DNA of 64,000 nt from Perspicuibacillus lycopersici (GCF_025660475.1 NZ_JAOUSF010000003.1:62001-126000); one strand, 5' to 3'. Counted from the first letter of the stretch, positions 37,312 through 47,067 are shown. Made by a program: numbers and translations. The notes: a model not told the origin generated them from the letters alone.

Positions 37312-37337
37312 AAAAAAGCTGACTATATTAGTCAGCC
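37312..37337 (-). terminator. Orphan minus-strand terminator
   Basis: On the minus strand GCTGAC pairs with GTCAGC, followed by T6. No intact minus-strand gene precedes it, only the ORF fragment at 37405-37506, so it may be the terminator left behind by a decayed gene. Confidence 0.65.
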
Positions 37338-37404
37338 AAAAAAATGTTGTAAATCACAAAGGGTTGGGTAAACCATTTGAATGTCTAAAATCAGTATAAC
37401 GCAC

Positions 37405-37506
37405 TTAATTATCCATATACAATGGTAATAATTTCTGTAAAATTTCTTTACCTTTGTCGTCCTCTTCTACAGGAATAATACTATCTATTTCAAAAGAAAT
37501 GAACAA
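37405..37506 (-). pseudogene. Possible remnant of a decayed gene
   Basis: A 33-codon open frame reading SFEIDSIIPVEEDDKGKE and ending LPLYMDN then stop. The composition looks like real protein and a terminator lies about 70 bases downstream, but no ribosome site precedes the only possible start (TTG). Upstream on the same strand, a second short frame starting MEFNTKIIS runs off-frame, suggesting a frameshifted fragment. No family recognised. Confidence 0.3.
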
Positions 37507-37586
37507 GATATTATTTTAGTATTAAACTCCATAATATTTGAATAGAATGTACAAGCATAAGCAAATGAGATGGAGGTTTATTTGAA

Positions 37587-38216
37587 TTGAACATTTTTCT
37601 TAGCTATATTTTATTAGGTTTATCATTAGCAGCACCAATCGGTCCGATTAATGCTGCCCAATTAGATCATGGATTAAAAAATGGATTTCTCCACTCCTGG
37701 TTTGTTGGCTTAGGTGCAATGATTGCAGATGCTATTTTCATGTTGCTTATATTCTTTGGTGTTGTCCATTTTTTAGAAATACCATTTATGCAAACCTTTC
37801 TATGGCTTTTCGGTGCCTTTGTCTTAATTTATACGGGAGTAGAAAGTATTGTAAACATTTCTAAAATAAACCCGAAATCACAACGGAGCAATGAACCTGC
37901 GATTAAATCCTTTTTTACCGGTTTTTTTATGTCCTTACTTAATCCATTATCAATTTTATTTTGGTTAGGTATTTACGGATCGATATTAACGACAACGATA
38001 CATAAATATGGTAGAGAAGATGTAATGCTTTTTAGCTTAGCAATTTTTATCGGTATATTTATTTGGGACATCTCAATGGCCACGATATCAAGTATATTTC
38101 GCAAATATTTATCGATAACTTTTTTAAAGATTTTATCGATAATTTCCGGATTATTCCTTATTGGATTTGGCGTATTTTTTGGACTGGAAGGTGTACAAGC
38201 ATTAGTTAATAAATAG
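37587..38216 (+). CDS. LysE/RhtB family amino acid exporter
   Basis: A 209-residue membrane protein with about six hydrophobic segments. The N-terminal LGLSLAAPIGPINAAQLDHG is the family's PxGP substrate-path motif, and SLLNPLSILFWLG is the conserved NP segment. It likely exports an amino acid or similar compound. The start is TTG behind GGAGG. Substrate unknown. Confidence 0.85.
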   Translation: MNIFLSYILLGLSLAAPIGPINAAQLDHGLKNGFLHSWFVGLGAMIADAIFMLLIFFGVVHFLEIPFMQTFLWLFGAFVLIYTGVESIVNISKINPKSQRSNEPAIKSFFTGFFMSLLNPLSILFWLGIYGSILTTTIHKYGREDVMLFSLAIFIGIFIWDISMATISSIFRKYLSITFLKILSIISGLFLIGFGVFFGLEGVQALVNK

Positions 38217-38239
38217 AAATAAATTGACCAATTGCTTGC

Positions 38240-39598
38240 TTATTTTTCCTTTTCGCCATTAATAATTTGATAAATGCCCGTTGGTTTACTTCCACCTTTC
38301 TTCCATTTACGATTCATTAAGATTGTGATTCCACCGATTATCACTAGAAAGAAAAGGCTAATAAAAAATCCCGGTCTACTGGAGCCATGAAATATCGAGC
38401 CAGTTACAGCTAATAAAATTAATATAGTCCCAAGGTAACGTTTTACATGATCAAACATCGATACTTTAAGTAGCTTTTTCGATGAAAATAAAATAAATAA
38501 CCAATTATAGAGAAGCATTAATCCTGCAGCAGTTGTAATGTATTCATAAACTTGATCTGGCAATAGTAGCCCTAATACAATTGAGATAATTAGTCCCGAG
38601 GTTGTCATCGCAAGCGCAGGTAAAGGTACCGCTAATTTTCCTCCTTTACCTAAACGCGCTGGTGCATCTCCATCCTTCGCTAAGTTTACAAGCATCGTCG
38701 TTACTGCAAATAGTGAGGCAGTCATTGTCGAAAATCCTGCAATAATTAATATCCCGTTAAATACATGTGGGACGAACGCTAGATGAAAGTTATGTAGGGC
38801 TACTACAAATGGGCTTTCTTCCATATTAAATGTTCGTAATGGAACTAAAATAATTGCCAATCCAACCGATAGTATATAGATAATGGTTAATAGCATTAGC
38901 ATAAATTTTCCCGATTTCGGTGTGTCCTTTGGATCCTTTAATCGCGTAGCATAAATACCCATAATTTCTATTCCACCATATGCATAAAAAGAAAAAAGCA
39001 ATGCTGCCCACATTCCCTTCCATCCATACGGAATAAAACTAGCAAGAGTGGTAGGTTTTTGAAAGTCTGTATCTCCTTTTAAAACACCAAATAATGCTAA
39101 TAACGCTAATATGATAAACATAATAATGGCGGACAATTTTGCAAAAGCAAAAACATTTCCAATTCGTTCAAACCATTTTATACCTACTAATACAATACCT
39201 ATCGCTAACACAGTATAGACGGAAGCAAAAATCCAGATTGGGATGTTTTCAAACCAAAAACGAGTAAATATCGAAATCCCTGTCATTTGACTTCCCATAA
39301 TAAGCATTTCAGAGCTCCAGTAAACCCATCCACTACTAAAACCTGCCCAATGTCCATATGCCTTTTTGGAATAATAGCTAAATGAACCTTCTTGTGGATC
39401 AAGTGCAGTCATTCTTCCTAATACGTCATATACAATATAGGTTCCAACTGCCGCTAAGAAAAAAGTAATCACAACTGCTGGTCCTGCTGACCGAATTGCA
39501 ATAGTCGAGCCTAGAAAAAAACCAGTACCAATAATAAAACCAATACCTAAAATCGATAACTGCCACCACTTTAGTTTTTTTCCTTTATTTTTGCCCAT
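38240..39598 (-). CDS. Amino acid permease (APC superfamily)
   Basis: A 452-residue transporter with about 12 hydrophobic segments. The N-terminal GIGFIIGTGFFLGSTIAIRSAGPAV region is the substrate-binding unwound helix 1 of APC permeases. The start is MGKNKGKK behind AGGAGG; a longer in-frame version lacks a ribosome site. The imported amino acid cannot be told from sequence. It converges on the LysE-type exporter gene with only 23 bases between them and no obvious terminator. Confidence 0.88.
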   Translation of the reverse strand: MGKNKGKKLKWWQLSILGIGFIIGTGFFLGSTIAIRSAGPAVVITFFLAAVGTYIVYDVLGRMTALDPQEGSFSYYSKKAYGHWAGFSSGWVYWSSEMLIMGSQMTGISIFTRFWFENIPIWIFASVYTVLAIGIVLVGIKWFERIGNVFAFAKLSAIIMFIILALLALFGVLKGDTDFQKPTTLASFIPYGWKGMWAALLFSFYAYGGIEIMGIYATRLKDPKDTPKSGKFMLMLLTIIYILSVGLAIILVPLRTFNMEESPFVVALHNFHLAFVPHVFNGILIIAGFSTMTASLFAVTTMLVNLAKDGDAPARLGKGGKLAVPLPALAMTTSGLIISIVLGLLLPDQVYEYITTAAGLMLLYNWLFILFSSKKLLKVSMFDHVKRYLGTILILLAVTGSIFHGSSRPGFFISLFFLVIIGGITILMNRKWKKGGSKPTGIYQIINGEKEK

Positions 39599-39829
39599 TT
39601 CATTTCCTCCTGGAAACAATATCGTATTATTTACAGCATAGTCCAACTAATATCTTTATCATGATACTCATTCACTTAGTGTACTTTATTTAACGATTAT
39701 TTATGTACGACATGTGATAAATAACTTGTCCCTTCTTCGCATCTGCATAGTTTTCCTAAATCTTAGTTTCCTTAAGGTGAAATATGTGTACTGTGTTATG
39801 GATAAGAACAATATTCATTTTCTTAAACC

Positions 39830-40069
39830 TTGTTTTCGTATAGATTATTGCTTTTTGCAAAAGAACTTGCGCCACTCCATCCACTACTATCAACATCGGC
39901 TCGTATGCTGTTCTCGTAGTGTTTCCATATCACGATACCGAGTACTACATTTCGTGCGTTGCAAACTGACAGTTCCGCATTTCGTGGAATCTCCGTATAA
40001 TACGTCTGATCAGCGTTTAATTAAAAATATCTTTACTTGAATTAACAATATTTCTTTAGAAAACAGCCA
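39830..40069. repeat. Dispersed intergenic repeat, copy C
   Basis: About 240 bp, non-coding, bounded by TGTTTTC and its inverse GAAAACA. It shares several ordered blocks with the copy at 25490-25700 (for example GTTTTCGTATAGATT and TCAACATCG). The inverted ends and placement between genes suggest an old MITE-like element. The remainder of this gap (39599-39829) shows nothing I can support. Confidence 0.5.
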
Positions 40070-40098
40070 TTACAAAAAAACTTAATCATAAGACAAAA

Positions 40099-40133
40099 TA
40101 AAAAGAAGAGTCCATTGATTTCGGACTCTTCTT
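40099..40133 (-). terminator. Terminator after the proximal csp gene
   Basis: AAGAAGAGTCC pairs perfectly with GGACTCTTCTT, followed by T on the minus strand. Confidence 0.88.
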
Positions 40134-40156
40134 GTGCAATGTAAGGAATTTTCCTA

Positions 40157-40357
40157 TTACATTTTTTGAACGTTGACAGCTTGAGGACCTCTTTGTCCTT
40201 CTTCTATATCAAAGCTCACTTCTTGGCCTTCTTCTAGTGTTTTAAATCCATCACCTTGGATAGCAGAATAATGTACAAATACATCATTTCCACCTTCTTG
40301 TTCGATGAAGCCAAAACCTTTTTCTGCATTAAACCACTTAACTTTTCCTGTTGCCAT
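40157..40357 (-). CDS. csp: Cold-shock protein (first of two)
   Basis: A 66-residue single-stranded nucleic acid-binding protein (OB fold) that keeps mRNA unfolded. RNP1 KGFGFIE and RNP2 DVFVHYSAI are intact. It differs from the neighbouring csp by more acidic residues near the C-terminus (DIEEGQRG). The start follows AGGAGG. It has its own upstream TATAAT-like box and its own terminator, so it is probably transcribed separately from the other copy. Confidence 0.96.
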   Translation of the reverse strand: MATGKVKWFNAEKGFGFIEQEGGNDVFVHYSAIQGDGFKTLEEGQEVSFDIEEGQRGPQAVNVQKM

Positions 40358-40493
40358 GTAAATCCTCCTAATAAAATAAATAAAATGTGGATAAAAATAT
40401 CCCTACAATTATAGTATAGTGAAAAAAATTTTTTCTAAACATGTTTTTTACTAAATTGTGTAAACTTCTATGCATTCTATTGAAAAATCATAC

Positions 40494-40532
40494 AAAAAAA
40501 GAGCAATTTACCTATTGGTAAATTTGCTCTTT
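40494..40532 (-). terminator. Terminator after the distal csp gene
   Basis: On the minus strand AAAGAGCAAATTTACC and GGTAAATTGCTCTTT pair with one bulge, followed by T7. Confidence 0.88.
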
Positions 40533-40538
40533 GGATTA

Positions 40539-40739
40539 TTATAGTTTAGTTACGTTAGAAGCTTGTGGTCCACGGTTACCTTCAACGATTTCGAAAGAAA
40601 CAGATTGACCTTCTTCTAAAGTTTTGAATCCTTCACCTTGAATAGCGGAGTAATGTACGAATACATCATTTCCACCTTCAACTTCAATGAAACCGAAACC
40701 TTTTTCAGTATTAAACCATTTTACTTTACCTGTGTTCAT
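40539..40739 (-). CDS. csp: Cold-shock protein (second of two)
   Basis: 66 residues with RNP1 KGFGFIE and RNP2 DVFVHYSAI; most residues match the adjacent copy, so the pair is a tandem duplication. The ribosome site AGGAGGATTTACA is also almost the same. Unlike its neighbour it lies behind a long leader: a strong sigma-A promoter some 165 bases upstream, then a branched hairpin with a T run, then the gene. That suggests leader-based control. Confidence 0.96.
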   Translation of the reverse strand: MNTGKVKWFNTEKGFGFIEVEGGNDVFVHYSAIQGEGFKTLEEGQSVSFEIVEGNRGPQASNVTKL

Positions 40740-40792
40740 TGTAAATCCTCCTAAATTAACAAAAAATTTATTACATGTCTTCTTATATAATT

Positions 40793-40861
40793 AAAAAAGG
40801 TCGCAGTATCCATTTCGTAGGACGGTATTAAGCGTCCAACACTGGATTGAAGCTGCGACCT
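40793..40861 (-). terminator. Branched hairpin with T run in the csp leader
   Basis: On the minus strand AGGTCGCAG pairs with CTGCGACCT (9 bp), then ATCCA with TGGAT and GGACG with CGTCC inside, and T6 follows the outer stem. It lies between promoter and csp start. It could be an attenuator, or the 3' end of a small RNA. Confidence 0.7.
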
Positions 40862-40902
40862 ATTTCCTTAAAAATTATATAGAACTATGTAATACCATCT
40901 TT

Positions 40903-40931
40903 ATCATAAATGAAATACCGTATCCTGTCAA
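40903..40931 (-). promoter_or_regulatory. Sigma-A promoter upstream of the csp leader
   Basis: TTGACA, 17 bases, TATGAT on the minus strand, roughly 165 bases before the csp ATG. Confidence 0.78.
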
Positions 40932-41011
40932 TGAATAATACTAATCTTTTTATTTATTTAAATCGTTTCTTCTATTTATATAATTACATTTAATATTGAA
41001 GCAAAATGAAG

Positions 41012-41039
41012 AAGGAGAGCAGATTTCTCTACTCTCCTT
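41012..41039 (-). terminator. Weak terminator after the subtilase gene
   Basis: AAGGAGAG pairs with CTCTCCTT, but the following T stretch is interrupted, so efficiency is doubtful. Confidence 0.5.
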
Positions 41040-41055
41040 AAAAAGTCAACACTTA

Positions 41056-44000
41056 TTATTCAGCGACTTTTTTGAATCTTCTAACAAGAACAAATGTTAC
41101 GGATGCGATTGCAATTAACAAGAATCCAATAGCTAACATATTACCATTATTTGTTGCAGTATCAGGTAATTCGTTATCTCCAGAATTGTTATTACCATCG
41201 TCATTTCCACCGCTATTATCGTTGTCTACTCCATCATCATTTCCAGGATCTGTTCCGTCTCCAGGATCGTTTCCATCTCCAGGATCATTTCCATCTCCAG
41301 GATCATTTCCATCTCCAGGATCATTTCCATCTCCAGGATCATTTCCATCTCCAGGATCATTTCCATCTCCAGGATCATTTCCATCTCCAGGATCTGTTCC
41401 ATCTCCAGGATCGTTTCCATCTCCAGGATCGTTTCCATCTCCAGGATCTTCTTCATCACTTAAGTTAATGAATAGTTTTCCATCCGCTAATGTTCTGGAC
41501 TCATTTCCATAAGCATCAACTACGCGAATTTCAACTCTCGCTCCATCTGCTTTTACGTTATCAGCAACCGTGTAATATCCAACATACTCACCAGGAGTTA
41601 CTTCCTCCATGGAAAGTTCTGTTACACTAGCAGCACCATTTTCTTCTGCAAGTGGTAAATGGATAACAAACGATGCTTCTAAACCAGGGTCACTTGTAAA
41701 GGAAACTTCTAAAGTATCCCCTGCTTCTAATTCTACATCCTCGGCAGGCTCAACATTTTCAAGGACAGGAGCAGAATAATCTACTTCCACTGTAACCTCT
41801 TGAACTGTTTCATTTCCAGCCAAATCAGTTGCAACGACAGTAATTAAGTTTTCGCCTTCCTCTAATACGATTCGAGCATCATACATATCGTCTGTAACAG
41901 TAGCTTCTACACCATTTACAGTAACTTTATCAAGATTTGCATCTTCGATATGTCCTAATACTGTTACTGCTTCTGCATTTAATTTATCACCATTTACTGG
42001 TGTATCAATTGTTAATGCAGGAGCAACACTATCATAAACAACCGTTACTTCATTAGAAGGAGGTGTTGTTCCACGCTCTGCAGTAACTAATGCAGATAAT
42101 ACGTTTTCACCTTCAGATAATGTTACATCACTAGCAAATGTACCATCCTCAGTAGATTGAACTTCTGCTACATCTTCTCCATTGTTAGAAATAACAACTT
42201 GTTGAGAAGGTGCCACTGTTCCTTCAACTGAAACTGTTTCTTCACTAGTATATAAACCATCAACAGGTGCAGTGATAACAGGTGCATCCACGCTATATTC
42301 TACTTGTGCACGAATCATAAAGTTACCAGGGAAATCACCTTCAGAAGATGGTGACCATGTACCTCCAATGAAATCCCAACTTCTTCCAGCGTCACTAGTT
42401 TCATCTAGTGCTAATCCTGGAGTATTAGGATTTGGTTGTGATTGAATGTAAACCATATAGAAGTCTCCATCTACCACAATTCCTTTATCACTTAAATCAA
42501 CATGTGTCCAGTTACCATCACGTAATGCAGTTGCATCGTATGGACCTGCAATCCTTTGACCTGGTGATCCATCAGGGCCACTAGCATCATATACAGCTAC
42601 TTGGAATTCCGTTCCACCAGGAACTGGCCATTCTGTATCCCAGAATCGGAATAATCCACCGGTTACGAGAGCACTTTCTGAACCTTCAGCTAAGGACATT
42701 TTAACTCCCCAACCATTTCCAGCATCATTCCAAGCTACTGCATTTTCTGGAACGCCATCATCATATCCGATTTCACCAGGATATCCGATAAATGGATTTA
42801 AGGCAAAGTCTTGATCTAGCTCTGCTCCACCATCAAGTGTAATGGCTACTTCCACACCATTATACATTGGTGCGACTACTTTTAATGTGTAATCACCAGC
42901 ATATGCAGTTAAGCTATAATTACCATCTGCATCCGATAATACTGGTGCTACATTTGAGTCTTCAACAACATAAACTGTTGCGCCTTCAATTGGCTCGCCA
43001 GTTTGTGCATTTGATACTGTACCAGAAACAGTACCACTAGGTAGTGCTTCTAAATTAAAGTTAGCAACTGTTTCTTCACTATCTGCTACAGTTACTGATG
43101 CTTCAGAGGAATGATATCCGTAAGCTTCTGCAAGTAGATTATACTCTCCAGCTTGTGCAAGAATAGAATAACTACCATTCGCAGGATTTGTATTAACGGA
43201 AATTCCTGTTTCTTGAACAGTTACAGTAGCATTTAATGGAAGAGACATTGGAACAACATCTGTTTTCACAGCTTTCGTCTCTGCAGCTTTTGCAAATGCT
43301 TTTTTCGCTTCTGCAAGATTAATCTTTTCCTGACCTTCTTTTTTCGCTACTTCTTCTTGTTTTACATCTTTACCAACTGTTACTGATTCGGTAAGTGGTG
43401 TTGCAGAGATACCTACGTCGTCAATATACCAACCATCACGGGCTACACTTCCATCTGTAGAAATATCAAATGAAATGACAACCGTTTGGCCAGCATATGC
43501 ACTTAAATCAAATTCTGCATCAACCCAACCACCAGTGGTTCCAGTATATTCCGCAAGTTCTGCCCAAGTTTGACCACCGTCAGCAGTTATAAAGATACCA
43601 CCGAAGTCCCAGTTATTTTCAAGATTATACCATTGTTTCAATTGTAAATATGCATTTCCATCTGCAGGAATTGCAATAGGTGGTGTTTCTAGAGATTCAT
43701 ATGTGCTGTTAGCGTATTGTCCATCTAAGTTTGTAGCAACGACTTTTTCACCTGAGAACGCTGCGCCTGGTCCAGTCGTCGGCACACCCCATTCCCAACC
43801 TTCTCCAATCGCTACATTCCACCCGGCAAAATCAGTTTCAAAATCTTGGAAGTAACCTACAGAAGCTGGAGGATTAACCGTTAATGTAAACTCTTCACTA
43901 ACCGCTTCATTTCCACCAAAATCCGTTGCATGTACTGTATAAACTAGATCTCCTTCTACAACATCTTCAGCAGGAATTGTCGCTTCGAATACTCCAGACT

Positions 44001-45720
44001 TGTAATCGCCATCTACTTGTGTTGCTTCCAATGTACCTGTAGTACCATCGGCATTTTCATACTCTACAGATACACCTGTAACACTAACATTATCAGAAAC
44101 TGTCGCTTGCACTGTTACTGGAAGTCCAGCATACGTAGATTCAAATCCTTCATGTTCAATTGTTGGCGCTTCAGTATCCTCACCATCTGCAGTAACTTGA
44201 CCTACTACTGTACCTAGACCTTCCGATACAGAAGCAACTGCTGCAAATACATTGATAATACCAGAACCAAATGCATTATTTGGTGACTGTGGATAGTCTG
44301 CATTTGTTCTTGGTGTAGCAGTACTCATTAATATTTCTTCTACTTGATCAACTGTCAAGCTACTATTTGCTTGCTTTAACAATGCAACTGCTCCTGCTAC
44401 GTGTGGAGCTGCCATTGAAGTACCACTGTTACCAGCATAACCATTTCCTGGTACAGAAGAACGAATTCCGCTACCAGGTGCTGATACATCTGGTTTAATC
44501 TCACCGTAAGGAGATGGACCTAATAATGAGAAGCTTGTTAAATTATCATTTATATCTGTTGCTCCTACAGCGAATGATTCCTCATAATTTGCTGGTGCTG
44601 CAACAGTTCCGGGATCTTGTGGTGTAAATAAATCTGTATTACCAGCTGCAAATACTGGCACAATTCCAGCTTCTCTCCAGTTGGTTACTACAGGTAGATA
44701 CCATTCATCTAATCCTGGTCCACCACCCCAAGAGTTATTTACTACATCTGGACCTTGTTCAAGAACCCATTGGCCAGCTAGAGTTAATCCACTATCGGAA
44801 CCATATCCTTCCGCATCTAATGCCTTTGCGGAGATAAATTTCGCACCTGGTGCGACACCAATTTGGTTAGCTCCATTAGATTCACTACCAACCATTGTAC
44901 CGATTGTATGTGTACCATGTCCTTGGTCATCATATGCTGCTGTTTGACCATTGATAGCATCAAAGAAGCTATTTTCGTGGTTAACTTCTCCAGTTGCTGG
45001 GTTATAGCCTAAATATTTATCACGTAATGCTGGATGATCCCATTGTGCACCTGTATCGATAGAAGCGACTACTGTACCCGTTCCATCTACACCCATTGCC
45101 CAAGTTTCTGGTGCTCCAACTCGATCAATATTCCATTCAACACTTTGTACCTTGTTATCACTTGTTGAAACGTCATCTAAATCTGTTTCAATCAATTTTC
45201 TTGTTTCATTTGGTAATACTTTATCTACTTCAGGGAATGAAGCAATTTTTTCCATTACTTCTTTCGTAGCAGTAACTTCCATACCGTTAATAATGTAGAA
45301 GGATGTTATGCTATCTACTTCCCCTTCCTTCTGTTGCTTCTCTAAGTAACTAGCTACTGAAGCTTGTGTAGTAGTAGCCGTTGCTTTTAATTCCGTAATG
45401 ATAGCAGATCTTTTAGCAAACTCTGCTTTACTTGGCGTAAGTTTTTGTGCTTTCGCCTTTTTATCAGCTTCTGCAGCAACCTTTGCAGAATCCACTTGTT
45501 CTTTAAATTTTACTAAGAAAGATACTTTATCATCTTTCTTAAATTGATCGACAACCTTACTATTAATCTTACTTTCTACTGATTGTGTTCCTGTATCTTT
45601 TACAGAAACAGCGTTTCCTTTTGTCGCTGCATATGTACTACCTAGTGGCGATAAATACATGGAAACCAATAATAGTGCAGCAGACAACATAGATATGATG
45701 CGTCTCGTTTTCCTTTTCAA
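41056..45720 (-). CDS. Very large cell-wall-anchored subtilase (bacillopeptidase F-like, S8)
   Basis: A 1554-residue secreted serine protease. In order: signal peptide (to about 32), a propeptide-like region with long helices, an S8 catalytic domain with Asp in SIDTGAQWDH, His in GHGTHTIG, Asn in VVNNSWGGG and Ser in GTSMAAPHVAGA, an Ig-like stretch, a MAM/immune-inhibitor-A-like domain (FQDFETDFAGWNV to WYIDDVGI), two carboxypeptidase-regulatory-like repeats, several more beta domains, a Gly/Asp/Pro repeat linker, and a sorting signal LPDTA with a hydrophobic helix and RRFKK tail. The start is TTG behind GGGAGGGG. Layout is like B. subtilis Bpr plus a wall anchor. It probably degrades external protein. 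Confidence 0.92.
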   Translation of the reverse strand: MKRKTRRIISMLSAALLLVSMYLSPLGSTYAATKGNAVSVKDTGTQSVESKINSKVVDQFKKDDKVSFLVKFKEQVDSAKVAAEADKKAKAQKLTPSKAEFAKRSAIITELKATATTTQASVASYLEKQQKEGEVDSITSFYIINGMEVTATKEVMEKIASFPEVDKVLPNETRKLIETDLDDVSTSDNKVQSVEWNIDRVGAPETWAMGVDGTGTVVASIDTGAQWDHPALRDKYLGYNPATGEVNHENSFFDAINGQTAAYDDQGHGTHTIGTMVGSESNGANQIGVAPGAKFISAKALDAEGYGSDSGLTLAGQWVLEQGPDVVNNSWGGGPGLDEWYLPVVTNWREAGIVPVFAAGNTDLFTPQDPGTVAAPANYEESFAVGATDINDNLTSFSLLGPSPYGEIKPDVSAPGSGIRSSVPGNGYAGNSGTSMAAPHVAGAVALLKQANSSLTVDQVEEILMSTATPRTNADYPQSPNNAFGSGIINVFAAVASVSEGLGTVVGQVTADGEDTEAPTIEHEGFESTYAGLPVTVQATVSDNVSVTGVSVEYENADGTTGTLEATQVDGDYKSGVFEATIPAEDVVEGDLVYTVHATDFGGNEAVSEEFTLTVNPPASVGYFQDFETDFAGWNVAIGEGWEWGVPTTGPGAAFSGEKVVATNLDGQYANSTYESLETPPIAIPADGNAYLQLKQWYNLENNWDFGGIFITADGGQTWAELAEYTGTTGGWVDAEFDLSAYAGQTVVISFDISTDGSVARDGWYIDDVGISATPLTESVTVGKDVKQEEVAKKEGQEKINLAEAKKAFAKAAETKAVKTDVVPMSLPLNATVTVQETGISVNTNPANGSYSILAQAGEYNLLAEAYGYHSSEASVTVADSEETVANFNLEALPSGTVSGTVSNAQTGEPIEGATVYVVEDSNVAPVLSDADGNYSLTAYAGDYTLKVVAPMYNGVEVAITLDGGAELDQDFALNPFIGYPGEIGYDDGVPENAVAWNDAGNGWGVKMSLAEGSESALVTGGLFRFWDTEWPVPGGTEFQVAVYDASGPDGSPGQRIAGPYDATALRDGNWTHVDLSDKGIVVDGDFYMVYIQSQPNPNTPGLALDETSDAGRSWDFIGGTWSPSSEGDFPGNFMIRAQVEYSVDAPVITAPVDGLYTSEETVSVEGTVAPSQQVVISNNGEDVAEVQSTEDGTFASDVTLSEGENVLSALVTAERGTTPPSNEVTVVYDSVAPALTIDTPVNGDKLNAEAVTVLGHIEDANLDKVTVNGVEATVTDDMYDARIVLEEGENLITVVATDLAGNETVQEVTVEVDYSAPVLENVEPAEDVELEAGDTLEVSFTSDPGLEASFVIHLPLAEENGAASVTELSMEEVTPGEYVGYYTVADNVKADGARVEIRVVDAYGNESRTLADGKLFINLSDEEDPGDGNDPGDGNDPGDGTDPGDGNDPGDGNDPGDGNDPGDGNDPGDGNDPGDGNDPGDGNDPGDGTDPGNDDGVDNDNSGGNDDGNNNSGDNELPDTATNNGNMLAIGFLLIAIASVTFVLVRRFKKVAE
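41240..41455. repeat. 18-bp in-frame tandem repeat (12 units) in the subtilase gene
   Basis: Twelve copies of an 18-base unit encode NDPGDG or TDPGDG, the wall-spanning linker just before the sorting signal. Central units are identical in DNA, so copy number should vary between strains by slippage without breaking the frame. Confidence 0.95.
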
Positions 45721-46188
45721 AGCTTCCCCTCCCAATGTAACTTTTGAAATAAAATTGTTAACCTATATCCTCCTTTCGTACCATTTCTATGTATATCGTG
45801 TTGCTACTAAGAAATATACCTTAAAATTTTCACAATTTGTGTCAAAATTTGTCGTAATTATTTATATATTTTAAAAATAGTATAATAGTCTGTATGTTCT
45901 ATCTATTGAACAAAATTAATAGTTCCAAAGCACTGATTTATTTATTTTTCACTAGTAAAAATTTGCCGAATAATATGACATTTTATTTCCGTTTTAATAT
46001 TTCTTTTGAAAAGCATAGGACTATTATCCTATCCCCACTTGCCTTTGTAATAAAAATGTAATATTTTTTTGCATGGTAGTTCTTTTTGTTCACTCACTTT
46101 ATTCTTCTAAATAAACAAAGAAATTTTTCGTTAAATAAACGAAAATATTGTTTTTATTTGTATAAAATTGGGGATATTTAAAACATAC
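45721..46188. other. Intergenic region upstream of the subtilase gene
   Basis: Very AT-rich. A TTGACA lies on the minus strand near 45842, but the nearest -10-like TATATT is 21 bases away, so no confident promoter is called. No ORF with a ribosome site was seen. Confidence 0.4.
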
Positions 46189-46215
46189 AAAAAACGACTG
46201 AATAAACAGTCGTTT
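46189..46215 (-). terminator. Terminator after ku
   Basis: AAACGACTG pairs with CAGTCGTTT, followed by T on the minus strand. Confidence 0.88.
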
Positions 46216-46224
46216 CTTTCCCTA

Positions 46225-47067
46225 CTATGCATTTTTCTTTACACGAGTCACCGTTTTTCGTTTAGCAGTTGGTTTTTGTTTTGCTTTTCCCTCTGGTTTT
46301 GTTCGATCAATTGATGCTTGTAATGCAGCCATTAAATCCATAACATTGGATGGCGTTTCTTTCGAGTCTGGTGTTACCATTTTTTCTCCCGTCCGTTTAG
46401 ATTCAATTAAATTCATTACCGTCTCTCGATATTCATCCTTATATTTCTCTGGATTAAATTCGCTTGTTAGTTGATCGATTAATAATATAGCAGTATCTAG
46501 CTCTTTTTTTGATATTTGGCTTTCCGATGGAACATTCGGTACATCAGCTGCATTTCTAACTTCATCAGGATAATGGATTGTCTCCATTACTAGCGTATTA
46601 TCGTATACTCTAATAACAGCTAATTGCTCTTTTGATCGAATCATTATTTTTGCAATACCAACCTTACCTGATTCCACTAACGCTTTTCGTAACAGTGAAT
46701 AAGCCTTTGAACCACCTTCATTTGGCGATAAATAATATCCTCGATTAAAATATATTGGATCTATATCGCTAATTTTAACGAAGTCAATAATTTCAACTGC
46801 TTTATCATCCTGTTCATGCTCCAAGCTTTTTAAATCTTCCTCCTCTAGTACGACATATTTACCCTTCGTATATTCATATGCCTTTACAATGTCTTCATTA
46901 GTAATTTCTATCTCACAATTTGGACATACTTTTTCATATTTAATTGGTGTATGACATTTTTTGTGGAGGCTGCGGAATTTGATATCCTTGTCCTCTGTTG
47001 CTGCATGAAGCTTTACCGGAATGTTCACTAAGCCAAAGCTTATACTCCCTTTCCACATTGTATGCAT
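46225..47067 (-). CDS. ku: Non-homologous end joining protein Ku
   Basis: A 280-residue protein that rings DNA ends and recruits LigD. MHTMWKGSISFGLVNIPVKL is the Ku opening, and the core includes HTPIKYEKVCPNC. The basic C-terminal tail (KQKPTAKRKTVTRVKK) is typical of bacterial Ku and binds DNA. It is divergent from ligD with a 107-base intergenic region. In B. subtilis this pair (ykoV-ligD) is expressed in the forespore under sigma-G; I could not identify a sigma-G promoter by eye. Confidence 0.95.
   Translation of the reverse strand: MHTMWKGSISFGLVNIPVKLHAATEDKDIKFRSLHKKCHTPIKYEKVCPNCEIEITNEDIVKAYEYTKGKYVVLEEEDLKSLEHEQDDKAVEIIDFVKISDIDPIYFNRGYYLSPNEGGSKAYSLLRKALVESGKVGIAKIMIRSKEQLAVIRVYDNTLVMETIHYPDEVRNAADVPNVPSESQISKKELDTAILLIDQLTSEFNPEKYKDEYRETVMNLIESKRTGEKMVTPDSKETPSNVMDLMAALQASIDRTKPEGKAKQKPTAKRKTVTRVKKNA

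Noticed and set aside
41226-41512. Open frames on the other strand and frames of the subtilase repeat
   Set aside because: They arise from the 18-base repeat, which is open in several frames; only the subtilase frame has gene context.
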